Of a stretch of 13,080 nt of DNA, positions 1 through 7,700 are shown in pieces. Under the pieces are notes generated by a model that was not told the origin of the DNA, searched no databases, and was given only the letters and a program-made list of their open reading frames with translations. Position numbers and translations under genes: made by a program. The stretch covers positions 1 to 13,080 of the forward strand of contig CACYDL010000267.1 in the NCBI GenBank assembly GCA_902773195.1. Direction: 5' to 3'. How positions within the stretch are numbered: the first letter of the stretch is position 1; every line of letters begins with the position of its first letter. This DNA comes from an uncultured Lachnospiraceae bacterium. GTDB lineage: Bacteria > Bacillota_A > Clostridia > Lachnospirales > Lachnospiraceae.

Positions 1-708
1 GCGATTCCGGAAGAATATTATGACAAGTATAAGATCCGCCGCTACGGTTTCCACGGCACAAGCCATATGTTCGTATCCGGCGAAACGATCCGCTATGCAA
101 ATCTTCCGGAAGGACATCAGAGAGTGATCGTCTGCCATCTCGGCAACGGCTCCTCCATCTCCGCCAGCGTCGCGGGCAGGGCCGTGGATACCTCCATGGG
201 ACTTACCCCTCTTGAGGGCCTGGTGATGGGAACGCGCTCCGGCGACGTGGATCCGGCGGTCGTGCAGTTCATCTGCGATCACGAGAACATCTCCGTCGAC
301 GACATGCTCACGATCCTCAACAAGAAATCCGGCGTCTACGCCCTGTCCGGCAATCTCTCCAGCGATTTCCGCGACCTTTCCGCGGCGGCGGAGGGCGGAA
401 ACGAGAAGGCGCAGCTCGCCCTCGACGCCTTCGCCCACAAGGTCGTCAAGACCATCGGCGGCTACCTCGGCGTGCTGAACGGCGCCGACGCCATCGCCTT
501 CACGGGCGGTATCGGAGAGAACGACTGCGCCATGAGAGCGAAGATCATGAAGCAGTTCGAGTTTGCCGGCATCCGGATCGATCCCGAGAAGAACAAGGTG
601 CGCGGCAAGGCGGCCGAGATCTCCACGGAAGATTCCGCGGTCAGGGTCTTCGTCCTTCCGACGAACGAAGAGCTTGCCATCGCCCGGGAGACGGTCCGTC
701 TGGCGTAA
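1..708 (+). CDS. ackA: Acetate kinase, C-terminal part (5' end outside window)
   Basis: Acetate kinase interconverts acetate + ATP and acetyl phosphate + ADP in the cytoplasm. With phosphotransacetylase it makes ATP from acetyl-CoA during fermentation. The reading frame is already open at base 1, so the gene starts upstream; 235 residues are visible of the roughly 400 usual for the family. Seen in order (numbered from the window edge): RRYGFHGTSH at 13-22, CHLGNGSS at 45-52 (phosphate-binding loop of the ASKHA fold), VDTSMGLTPLEG followed by GTRSGDVDP, FTGGIGEN near the nucleotide site, and PTNEELAIARET at the C-terminus, which holds a conserved catalytic-region Glu. TAA stops the gene at 706-708. 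The ATG at 67 is internal, because the conserved FHGTSH motif lies upstream of it. A hairpin terminator follows directly, so this gene ends its own transcript. The partner pta would be expected upstream but is not visible. Confidence 0.97.
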   Translation, partial: AIPEEYYDKYKIRRYGFHGTSHMFVSGETIRYANLPEGHQRVIVCHLGNGSSISASVAGRAVDTSMGLTPLEGLVMGTRSGDVDPAVVQFICDHENISVDDMLTILNKKSGVYALSGNLSSDFRDLSAAAEGGNEKAQLALDAFAHKVVKTIGGYLGVLNGADAIAFTGGIGENDCAMRAKIMKQFEFAGIRIDPEKNKVRGKAAEISTEDSAVRVFVLPTNEELAIARETVRLA

Positions 709-710
709 AA

Positions 711-762
711 GCCGGCCCCGGGAAGGGGGCTGCGGCAGTCACAGCGGCCCGGCCTGATTTTT
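711..762 (+). terminator. Probable intrinsic terminator after ackA
   Basis: Two bases after the ackA stop, GCCGG (711-715) can pair with CCGGC (749-753), and adjacent CC/GG pairs extend the stem around a bulged C. A second possible inner stem is GGCTG/CAGC. The hairpin is followed by CTGATTTTT ending at 762. The stem is imperfect and the loop long, but the position between ackA and a strong new promoter fits a terminator. Confidence 0.6.
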
Positions 763-786
763 GTGGGAATCCCGGAAATATTACTA

Positions 787-816
787 TTGACAAACAGGAA
801 GCGCCGACTGTATAAT
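787..816 (+). promoter_or_regulatory. Strong sigma-A-type promoter for rpmF
   Basis: The -35 box TTGACA (787-792) and -10 box TATAAT (811-816) both match the housekeeping sigma consensus exactly and are separated by 18 bp. Transcription would start near 822-824, leaving a leader of only about 20 nt before the rpmF start. That leader contains the ribosome binding site AAGGAGGTG (830-838), an almost complete match to the 16S anti-Shine-Dalgarno sequence. Strong transcription and translation signals together suit a ribosomal protein gene. Confidence 0.9.
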
Positions 817-843
817 ATCCAAGTGCGTTAAGGAGGTGTAAGC

Positions 844-1029
844 ATGTCCATTTGTCCGAAGAACAAACATAGCTCTGCACGGCGTGACAAGACAAGAGCG
901 CATTGGAAGATGAGCGCTCCCACGTTAGTCAAGTGCAGCAAATGCGGCGCACTGATGATGCCGCACAGAGTCTGCAAGGCCTGCGGAACATACAATAAAC
1001 GCGAAATTGTGAAGCAGGACGTCGAATAA
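844..1029 (+). CDS. rpmF: 50S ribosomal protein L32 (zinc-binding form)
   Basis: L32 is a small structural protein of the large ribosomal subunit. The 61-residue product begins MSICPKNKHSSARRDKTRAHW, the basic N-terminal tail typical of Firmicutes L32. It has a CxxC pair at C31/C34 and a second at C44/C47, so this is the zinc-ribbon (C+) form and not the cysteine-free form some bacteria use under zinc shortage. The start is fixed by the ribosome binding site AAGGAGGTG ending five bases upstream and by the family's usual length of about 60 residues. It has its own promoter upstream and an intrinsic terminator downstream, so it could be expressed on a short monocistronic mRNA. The YceD/DUF177 gene that often precedes rpmF is not here. 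Confidence 0.97.
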   Translation: MSICPKNKHSSARRDKTRAHWKMSAPTLVKCSKCGALMMPHRVCKACGTYNKREIVKQDVE

Positions 1030-1050
1030 TTGATCAGAAAGCAAGCCGAA

Positions 1051-1084
1051 AAGCTGCCGCCGAGGAATTCGGCGGCAGTTTTTT
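1051..1084 (+). terminator. Strong intrinsic terminator between rpmF and plsX
   Basis: A perfect 10-bp stem, CTGCCGCCGA (1054-1063) with TCGGCGGCAG (1069-1078), encloses a 5-nt loop and is followed immediately by six T residues (1079-1084). The flanking G1053-T1079 (wobble) and A1052-T1080 could extend the stem. This is the clearest Rho-independent terminator in the window. It lies 22 nt after the rpmF stop and ends 41 nt before the plsX start, so plsX transcription must come from readthrough or from a promoter I cannot identify. Confidence 0.9.
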
Positions 1085-1125
1085 CATCCCTGCCCGCTTT
1101 AGTCGGAGAGTGAAGGAGTCGAAAG

Positions 1126-2190
1126 ATGGATAAGATCAGAATAGCCGTCGATGCGATGGGCGGCGACCACGCGCCGTCGGCACCGGTGCGCGGCGCGGTC
1201 GAAGCGCTGAAGGAGACCGGCGGAATCAGCCTGATTCTGCTCGGAGACGAGGGAAAGATCCGGGCAGAGCTGGAGCAGCTGGGGGATGTTCCCGGAGAGG
1301 ACGTCGCCGTCGTGCACTGCTCCGAGGTGATCGAGATGTCAGAGCCGCCCGTGGCGGCGATTCAGAACAAGAAGGACTCCTCCATCGTGAGAGGCATGAT
1401 GATGGTGAGGAAGGGGGAGGCGGACGCCTTCGTCTCGGCCGGATCCACCGGCGCCATTCTCGTGGGAGGACAGGTTCTCGTCGGCCGCATCCGGGGCGTC
1501 GAGCGGCCGCCTCTCGGGGCCCTTATGCCCACCGAGAGCGGGATGACGCTCCTCGTCGACTGCGGCGCCAACGTCGACGCCCGCCCCACCTGGCTTCTGC
1601 AGTTTGCCCAGATGGGCTCCATCTATATGGAGAACGCGCTGGGAATCAAAAATCCCCGGGTCGGCATCCTCAACATCGGCGCCGAGGAGGAGAAGGGGAA
1701 TGCCCTCGTGAAGGAGACGTTCCCCCTGCTCCGGGAGTGCTCCTCCATCCATTTTATCGGCTCCGTCGAGGCGCGGGATATTCCGTCGGGCGCGGCCGAC
1801 GTCATCGTGACGGACGCCTTCAGCGGCAACCTGATCCTCAAGATGTACGAGGGTACCGCCACGACGATCTACCGGATCGCGAAAAAGGGGCTGAAGAGCA
1901 GCCTCCCCGGTATGCTGGGCGGGCTTCTGGCGAAGGGAACGCTGAAAAAGGCCCTGAAGGATTTCGACGCCTCCAAATACGGCGGCGCCCCTCTGCTGGG
2001 CCTCAAGGGACTTGTCGTCAAGGCCCACGGCAGCTCCGAGCCTCTTGAATTCAAGGTGGCCATGGAACAGTGCCGTCTTTTCTACAAAGAGAATATCAAC
2101 GGAAAAATCAGCGCGCAGATGGAAGGACAGGCCGAGAAGCTGCGCGCCATGAAGAAGTCGGATAAACCGAAGGCGGAGGCGTCGAAATGA
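1126..2190 (+). CDS. plsX: Phosphate acyltransferase PlsX
   Basis: PlsX converts acyl-ACP and phosphate to acyl phosphate, the acyl donor used by PlsY to start phosphatidic acid synthesis. It is a soluble enzyme that acts at the membrane surface. The 354-residue product opens with the family signature VDAMGGDHAP at residues 8-17 and continues with typical segments including VSAGSTGA, LVDCGANVD, GILNIGAEEEKGN and VTDAFSGN. The C-terminus ends in a lysine-rich charged tail, making the protein slightly longer than the usual 330-345 residues. The start is supported by AAGGAG (1113-1118), seven bases before the ATG. The TGA stop overlaps the next ATG in ATGA, so plsX and the acyl carrier protein gene are probably translationally coupled. 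This fits, since PlsX draws its substrate from acyl-ACP. Confidence 0.97.
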   Translation: MDKIRIAVDAMGGDHAPSAPVRGAVEALKETGGISLILLGDEGKIRAELEQLGDVPGEDVAVVHCSEVIEMSEPPVAAIQNKKDSSIVRGMMMVRKGEADAFVSAGSTGAILVGGQVLVGRIRGVERPPLGALMPTESGMTLLVDCGANVDARPTWLLQFAQMGSIYMENALGIKNPRVGILNIGAEEEKGNALVKETFPLLRECSSIHFIGSVEARDIPSGAADVIVTDAFSGNLILKMYEGTATTIYRIAKKGLKSSLPGMLGGLLAKGTLKKALKDFDASKYGGAPLLGLKGLVVKAHGSSEPLEFKVAMEQCRLFYKENINGKISAQMEGQAEKLRAMKKSDKPKAEASK

Positions 2191-2444
2191 CGGAATTTGA
2201 ACTGGTCTGCGACGCGGCCGTGTCCGTCCTGGGCATCGAGAGGAATCTGATTCGTCCGGATTCCCTTCTCTCGGCGGATCTGGGCGCGAATTCCCTGGAT
2301 GTCTACGAGATACTCACGGTCCTCGGCGAAAAATGCGCCCTGGATCTGCCCCGTTTCATGCCGGACACCTCCGCGGTCACCGTCGCGGAGCTCGTGAAGC
2401 TGCTGGAAGCCGCCGGGAAGGAGGGAACACCGGATCATGAATGA
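2187..2444 (+). CDS. acpP: Acyl carrier protein (divergent, NSL instead of DSL)
   Basis: Acyl carrier proteins carry growing acyl chains on a 4'-phosphopantetheine arm attached to a serine. This 85-residue protein has the four-helix ACP pattern, with DLGANSLDVYEI at residues 31-42 holding the expected modified serine S36. The usual DSL motif is NSL here. The recognition helix after it carries G47 and K49 where Escherichia coli ACP has glutamates, so it is less acidic than normal. GGAGG (2175-2179) precedes the ATG by seven bases, and the start overlaps the plsX stop by 4 nt. The gene's end overlaps rnc by 8 nt. Position next to plsX suggests it serves phospholipid or fatty acid synthesis. It could instead be a second, specialised ACP if a canonical acpP lies in a fab operon elsewhere; the symbol is therefore tentative. 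Confidence 0.88.
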   Translation: MTEFELVCDAAVSVLGIERNLIRPDSLLSADLGANSLDVYEILTVLGEKCALDLPRFMPDTSAVTVAELVKLLEAAGKEGTPDHE

Positions 2445-3129
2445 AAGAAATCCCGGCGTACTGGAGGAACGCATCGCCTACCGCTTCCGGGACAAGGCGC
2501 TGCTGACGCTGGCGATGACCCACACCTCCTGGGTCAACGAGCACAGAGAAGCCGGCGCGGAAAGCAACGAGAGACTGGAGTTCCTGGGGGACGCCGTCCT
2601 TGACTTCGCCGCGGCGGAGTATCTCTACCGGAAATATCCCGCTCTGGGGGAGGGAAAGCTCTCCACGCTCCGGGCCAGCATGGTCAGCGAGAAGCCGCTG
2701 GCTGCCTGCGCGCGCGACCTGGAGCTGTCCGCGTTTCTGAGACTGGGACACGGCGAGGAGCTGTCCGGGGGAAGGAACCGGGATTCCATCCTTTCGGACG
2801 CGCTGGAATCCCTGATCGGGGCGGTCTTCCTGGACGGAGGCTTCGAGGCCGCCAGGGATCTCGTGGTCCGCTGCGTTCTTTCGGATCTGCGGGGCGAGGA
2901 CCTGTTCCGGGACCGCAAGACGCCCCTGCAGGAGATTCTCCAGGACCGGAAGCAGCAGGTGCGCTACGAGGTCGTCGGGGAGAGCGGTCCGGATCACGAC
3001 AAACGCTTCACCGTCGCCGCGCTCGTCGGTGACCGGGTGATCGGCACCGGCACGGGCAGGACGAAGAAAGCCGCCGCCCAGATGGCGGCCGAGCAGGCCA
3101 TCAGCGCCATCGGGCCTGAAAAAAGCTAA
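2437..3129 (+). CDS. rnc: Ribonuclease III
   Basis: RNase III cleaves double-stranded RNA, chiefly in rRNA precursor processing and mRNA turnover. The 230-residue product has the standard two parts. The nuclease domain covers about residues 8-155 with signature NERLEFLGDAVLD (44-56), and the double-stranded RNA-binding domain covers about 158-228, starting at TPLQEILQ and ending in GTGRTKKAAAQMAAEQAI. The metal-binding catalytic residues are visible as E48, D52, D121 and E124, so the enzyme should be active. The start overlaps the acyl carrier protein gene by 8 nt; AAGGAGG (2418-2424) lies 12 bases upstream, slightly far. The following smc gene starts 14 nt after the stop. The acpP-rnc-smc order is common in Firmicutes. 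Confidence 0.97.
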   Translation: MNERNPGVLEERIAYRFRDKALLTLAMTHTSWVNEHREAGAESNERLEFLGDAVLDFAAAEYLYRKYPALGEGKLSTLRASMVSEKPLAACARDLELSAFLRLGHGEELSGGRNRDSILSDALESLIGAVFLDGGFEAARDLVVRCVLSDLRGEDLFRDRKTPLQEILQDRKQQVRYEVVGESGPDHDKRFTVAALVGDRVIGTGTGRTKKAAAQMAAEQAISAIGPEKS

Positions 3130-3143
3130 AGGAACGGCAGTCT

Positions 3144-6100
3144 ATGTATCTAAAGTCAATAGAACTTCAGGGATTCAAATCCTTCGCGAATAAGCTGAAA
3201 TTCGAATTCCGACAGGGCATCACAGGTATCGTCGGCCCCAACGGCTCCGGCAAATCAAACGTCGCCGACGCCGTCCGCTGGGTACTGGGCGAGCAGAGCG
3301 CCAGGCAGCTCCGGAGCGGAAGCATGCAGGACGTGATCTTCGCCGGGACCGAGACCAGGAAGCCCCAGAGCTACGCCTCCGTCGCAATCACCTTCGACAA
3401 CAGCGACCGGAGGCTCGACGTGGATTATGAGGAGCTCACCGTCACCAGAAGGCTGTACCGGTCCGGCGAAAGCGAATATCTCCTCAACAACTCCGTCGTC
3501 CGCCTGAAGGACATCAACGAGATCTTCTACGACACGGGAATCGGCCAGGAAGGCTATTCCATCATCGGCCAGGGACAGATCGACAGGATCCTGTCCGGAA
3601 AGGCGGATGAGCGCCGGGAGCTCTTCGACGAGGCGGTCGGCATCGTCAAATTCAAGAAGAGGAAGACGGCGGCGCTGAGAAAGCTGGATCAGGAGCATCA
3701 GAACCTTCTCAGGGTCAACGACATTCTGCAGGAGCTCACCTCCCAGCTGGGCCCGCTGAAAAAGCAGTCCGAGACGGCGAGGATCTATCTCGACAAGCGG
3801 CAGCTCCTGAAGGAGTGCGACATCAACCTCTACATGCTGGAGGACGAGCACTGGGACGCGGAGAGCCGCGAGCTTCTCCGCAAGATCGAGATCTGCCAGT
3901 CGAACATGTCCGAGACGAAGGAGGAATTCGACCGGACCAGGAGCGAGTACGACGAGATCGAGCGCATGATCGGCGAGATCGACGCCAGGACCGCCGCCCT
4001 GACCGAGGAGATCCAGGAGACCGCCGTCATACGGTCCGGTCTGTCGGGCCAGATCGATCTGCTGAAGGAGCAGATCAACACGATCCGGGCCGCCGGACAG
4101 CAGATGGAAGCCAGGCAGCAGCAGATCGCCGCCGATCTCGGGGAGAGAAGCCGGGAGGCCGCCGAGCTTGGCGCCCTCGCGGAGAGCGCCGCCAAAGCGG
4201 TGGACGAGGCCGCCCGGCGCGAGGCGCTGGAGGCGGAGAAGCTAGACAGCCTGGACCGGTCCATCGCGGAGGTGACGGACCGGATCGAGAGAACCAAGAA
4301 CGACGTCATCGGCATGCTTCAGTCCCGGGCTTCGGTCAAGGGAAGAATCCAGAGATACGACACGATGCTGGAGCAGATGGAGATCCGTAGATCCGAGATC
4401 AGCGGCCGTCTGCTGAAGCTGCGGCAGGACATCGCCGAGGAGGAGAAGGAGGCCGGACTTCACGCCGGCGAAATCGGGAAGCTGCAGGACCAGATCGACC
4501 GGCTCCGGCAGTCCCAGGCGGCCTCGGAGAAGAGGATCGGCGAGCTCCAGGAGGAGCTCCACAGGAAGAGCACGGCGCTGGACGAGGCGACCGCCGGCTA
4601 TCACAGGGACGGATCCCGACTGGAGTCCCTGAAGGCGATGTCCGAGCACTACGAGGGCTACGGCAACGCCATCCGCAAAATCATGGAACAGAAGAAGCGG
4701 AACCCGGGGATCCGCGGCGTGGTCGCGGATCTGATCGACGTTCCGGAAAAATACGAGACGGCCATCGAGACGGCGCTGGGCGGCAGCATCCGCAACATCG
4801 TCACGGACAACGAGACGACGGCGAAGTACCTCATCGAGTATCTCAAGACGAACCGCCTCGGCAGGGCGACGTTTCTTCCGCTCACCAGCATCAGGCCCAG
4901 GGAGCTTTCCGGCAGGGAGGTTCTCCGGGAGAAGGGCGTGATCGGGATCGCCTCGGAACTGGTCGGGACGGAAGAGGACTACGACATTCTCAGAAAGCAT
5001 CTGCTCGGTAGGACGCTGGTCATCGACAACGTCGACAACGCGATCCTCATCGGGAGAAAATACCGCCACAGCCATTTCATGGTCACCCTCCAGGGAGAGT
5101 CCTTCGCGCCCGGCGGATCCATCACCGGCGGCGCCTTCCGGAATACGGAAAACCTGCTGGGAAGGAAGAGGGAGATCGAGGAGCTGACGGAGAGCACCGC
5201 CGCCCACCGCAAGGCCGCGGACCATCTCCGCCTGGAGATCGACGCCCTGAGGGAAGAGAGGAACGCGCTCCGGGACAAGGTCGCGGAGGAGAGCGGGCAG
5301 GAGCAGAAGCTGCTTCTCGGCCTCAACACCGCCTCCCTCACCTGCCGGCAGTCCGAGGAGCTCCTCCGGGAGAGCCGCCGGGAGTGCGAGACCCTCGAGA
5401 AAGAGAACGCCGATATCGACCGGCAGATGGCCGAGGTGCGGGAGAAGAGCGGAGGCATCAGCCGCGAGCTGGAGGATTCCATCAGCCGGGAGCTGCGGGC
5501 CAACGAGGAGGCCGCGCAGCTGCGGGAGACGGAGGAGAGCCTCCGGGAAAAGAGAAGCGGACAGGCCTCCGCCCTCGAAAGCGTGAGGGTCGAGGCGGAG
5601 GGCCTCCGGCGGGAGAAGGAGTTCCGGTCCGAGAACCTGGCCCGCGTCAGCAGGGAGATGAAGGCCCTACGGGAGGAGTCCGCGGAGATAACGGGAAATC
5701 TTTCCGGAAACGACAAAGAAATCGACGCCAAGGAGGCGCAGATCCTCGCGGTGCAGCAGAGCATCGCGGACGCGGAAAAGGCCATCGCGGAGAAGACCCG
5801 CGAGAAAGAAGAGCTCGCGGGAAAGAAGAAGGAACTCTCCGAGAGCCACCGCGAGTTCTTTGACCGGCGCGACGAGCTCTCCGAGCGCATGTCGAGACTG
5901 GACCGGGAGTATTTCCATCTGACGAACCAGCGGGAGAAATCCGAGCAGGGGCGCGAGGAGAGAACGAATTATATGTGGGAGGAGTACAACCTGACTCCCA
6001 GTGAGATCCGTTCCTTCGACCTTCCCGGGAAGAGACAGGACCGCCAGGCCATCAAGAAGGATATCTCCCTCATCCGGGCCGACATCAGGAAGCTGGGGAA

Positions 6101-6704
6101 CGTCAACGTCAACGCCATCGAGGACTACAAGGTCATCAGCGAACGTCACGCCTTCCTGTCGTCGCAGCACGAGGATCTGGTCAGATCCGAGGAGACGCTG
6201 ACCGGCATTATCTCGCGGCTCGACGCCGGGATGAGAAAGCAGTTTACGGAGAAGATCGCGGAAATCAGGACCGAGTTCGATCTTGCCTTCCGGGAGCTGT
6301 TCGGGGGCGGACACGGCACGATCGAGATCGATCCCGAACAGGACATCCTGGAGGCGGGGATCAGCATCATCGCCCATCCCCCGGGAAAGAAGCTGCAGAA
6401 CATGATGCAGCTGTCCGGCGGCGAGAAGGCGCTGACCGCGATCGCGCTTCTTTTCGCGATCCAGAATATGAAGCCCTCCCCGTTCTGCCTGCTGGATGAG
6501 ATCGAGGCGGCGCTGGACGAAAGCAACGTCATACGCTTTGCCGAGTATCTCCACAAGCTGACGGAGAACACGCAGTTTATCATCATCACCCACCGGCGCG
6601 GGACCATGACCGCGGCCGACAGGCTTTACGGCATCACGATGCAGGAAAAGGGCGTATCCACTCTCGTATCGGTGAACCTGATCGAGGACGAGCTGTCCAA
6701 GTGA
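3144..6704 (+). CDS. smc: Chromosome segregation ATPase SMC
   Basis: SMC dimerises and, with ScpA and ScpB, forms the bacterial condensin that organises and helps separate sister chromosomes. The 1186-residue protein has the complete SMC plan. The N-terminal head carries Walker A GPNGSGKS at residues 31-38. A first long coiled coil covers about 170-500, rich in Glu, Arg and Lys. The hinge covers about 520-665, beginning GVVADLIDV at 525 and ending with GGSITGG. A second coiled coil runs from about 670 to 1010. The C-terminal head carries the ABC signature LSGGEK (1090-1095) and Walker B CLLDE (1115-1119), with the catalytic Glu1119. Length is normal (about 1180-1190). AAAGGA (3128-3133) lies 10 bases upstream of the ATG. 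scpA and scpB are not in this window. The gene sits between rnc and ftsY, as in many Firmicutes. Confidence 0.98.
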   Translation: MYLKSIELQGFKSFANKLKFEFRQGITGIVGPNGSGKSNVADAVRWVLGEQSARQLRSGSMQDVIFAGTETRKPQSYASVAITFDNSDRRLDVDYEELTVTRRLYRSGESEYLLNNSVVRLKDINEIFYDTGIGQEGYSIIGQGQIDRILSGKADERRELFDEAVGIVKFKKRKTAALRKLDQEHQNLLRVNDILQELTSQLGPLKKQSETARIYLDKRQLLKECDINLYMLEDEHWDAESRELLRKIEICQSNMSETKEEFDRTRSEYDEIERMIGEIDARTAALTEEIQETAVIRSGLSGQIDLLKEQINTIRAAGQQMEARQQQIAADLGERSREAAELGALAESAAKAVDEAARREALEAEKLDSLDRSIAEVTDRIERTKNDVIGMLQSRASVKGRIQRYDTMLEQMEIRRSEISGRLLKLRQDIAEEEKEAGLHAGEIGKLQDQIDRLRQSQAASEKRIGELQEELHRKSTALDEATAGYHRDGSRLESLKAMSEHYEGYGNAIRKIMEQKKRNPGIRGVVADLIDVPEKYETAIETALGGSIRNIVTDNETTAKYLIEYLKTNRLGRATFLPLTSIRPRELSGREVLREKGVIGIASELVGTEEDYDILRKHLLGRTLVIDNVDNAILIGRKYRHSHFMVTLQGESFAPGGSITGGAFRNTENLLGRKREIEELTESTAAHRKAADHLRLEIDALREERNALRDKVAEESGQEQKLLLGLNTASLTCRQSEELLRESRRECETLEKENADIDRQMAEVREKSGGISRELEDSISRELRANEEAAQLRETEESLREKRSGQASALESVRVEAEGLRREKEFRSENLARVSREMKALREESAEITGNLSGNDKEIDAKEAQILAVQQSIADAEKAIAEKTREKEELAGKKKELSESHREFFDRRDELSERMSRLDREYFHLTNQREKSEQGREERTNYMWEEYNLTPSEIRSFDLPGKRQDRQAIKKDISLIRADIRKLGNVNVNAIEDYKVISERHAFLSSQHEDLVRSEETLTGIISRLDAGMRKQFTEKIAEIRTEFDLAFRELFGGGHGTIEIDPEQDILEAGISIIAHPPGKKLQNMMQLSGGEKALTAIALLFAIQNMKPSPFCLLDEIEAALDESNVIRFAEYLHKLTENTQFIIITHRRGTMTAADRLYGITMQEKGVSTLVSVNLIEDELSK

Positions 6705-6746
6705 CGCGAAGAACGCCGGTTTTTGATTTAGCGAGGAGAAAACAGT

Positions 6747-7700
6747 ATGTTCGGCGGATTTTTCAACAGACTGAAGAAGGGCCTTTCCAAGACCCAGTAC
6801 GTGCTGGTCAGGGGCATCGACGACGTCATCGAGCGTCACGACCGCATCGACGACGATTTCTACGACGATCTGGAGGAGATCATGATCCGGGGCGACATCG
6901 GCGTCCGGACCACGGAGGCGATTCTCGACGATCTCAGGGACCAGGTCAGGGCGCAGAAGATCAGGAAGCCTGAGGACTGCGGCAATCTCCTGGTGGAGAG
7001 CATCCGCGAGAGGATGAAGACCGTGGAGGAGGATTACGCCTTCGAAAACGTCCGCTCCGCCGTCCTCGTGATCGGCGTGAACGGCGTCGGCAAGACGACG
7101 TCCGTCGGAAAGCTGGCCTGTATCTACAAGAGCGAGGGGAAGAAGGTGATCCTCGCCGCCGCCGACACCTTCCGGGCCGCCGCCAACGAGCAGCTGGAGG
7201 AGTGGGCGAACCGGGCCGGCGTCCAGATGGTCGGAGGACAGGACGGGGCCGATCCGGGCGCGGTGGTCTACGACGCCGTCGCCGCCGCCAAGGCGAGATC
7301 GGCGGACATCCTCATCATCGACACCGCCGGCAGGCTTCACAACAAGAAGAACCTGATGAACGAGCTCAACAAGCTCTACCGGATCCTGACGAAGGAGTAC
7401 GCCGAGGCGAAGATCGAGACCCTGCTGGTGCTCGACGGAACCACGGGGCAGAACGCCCTTCAGCAGGCAAGAGAGTTTTCCGAGGTGGCGCCGGTCAACG
7501 GCGTGATCCTGACCAAGATGGACGGCACCGCCAAGGGCGGCATCGCCATCGCCATCCAGGCGGAGCTGGGAATTCCCGTGAAGTATATCGGCGTGGGAGA
7601 ATCCCTCGAGGACATGCACCGCTTCAGCGCCGACGATTTTGTGAACGCGCTGTTTGACCAGCCTCAGGTGAAGAGAGGAGGTTCGGATGCTGACGCTTGA
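6747..7700 (+). CDS. ftsY: Signal recognition particle receptor FtsY
   Basis: FtsY is the membrane-associated GTPase that receives the Ffh/4.5S RNA signal recognition particle with its ribosome and hands the nascent membrane protein to SecYEG. The 317-residue product has an N domain (about 1-95) and a complete NG GTPase domain: G1 GVNGVGKTT (110-118), DTFRAAA (140-146), G3 DTAGR (192-196) and G4 TKMDG (256-260). The long acidic A domain found in enterobacterial FtsY is absent. An amphipathic start (MFGGFFNRLKKGLSK) may serve in membrane contact. This short form is usual for Gram-positive bacteria. GAGGAG (6733-6738) lies eight bases before the ATG. The last 14 nt overlap the start of the threonine ammonia-lyase gene. 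The ylxM-ffh pair that often follows ftsY is not found here. Confidence 0.98.
   Translation: MFGGFFNRLKKGLSKTQYVLVRGIDDVIERHDRIDDDFYDDLEEIMIRGDIGVRTTEAILDDLRDQVRAQKIRKPEDCGNLLVESIRERMKTVEEDYAFENVRSAVLVIGVNGVGKTTSVGKLACIYKSEGKKVILAAADTFRAAANEQLEEWANRAGVQMVGGQDGADPGAVVYDAVAAAKARSADILIIDTAGRLHNKKNLMNELNKLYRILTKEYAEAKIETLLVLDGTTGQNALQQAREFSEVAPVNGVILTKMDGTAKGGIAIAIQAELGIPVKYIGVGESLEDMHRFSADDFVNALFDQPQVKRGGSDADA

Noticed and set aside
1007..1030. Possible promoter for plsX (TTGTGA and AATAAT) at the end of rpmF
   Set aside because: The two boxes are only 12 bp apart, too short for sigma-A, and the terminator at 1051-1084 would stop a transcript from it anyway.
5667..7619. A 650-codon open frame on the - strand opposite smc and ftsY
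   Set aside because: It is antisense to two unmistakable conserved genes and spans their junction. Its translation is low-complexity, rich in Leu, Val, Gly, Asp, Arg and His, with no recognisable motif. High G+C at third codon positions removes stops from the opposite strand, which explains it.
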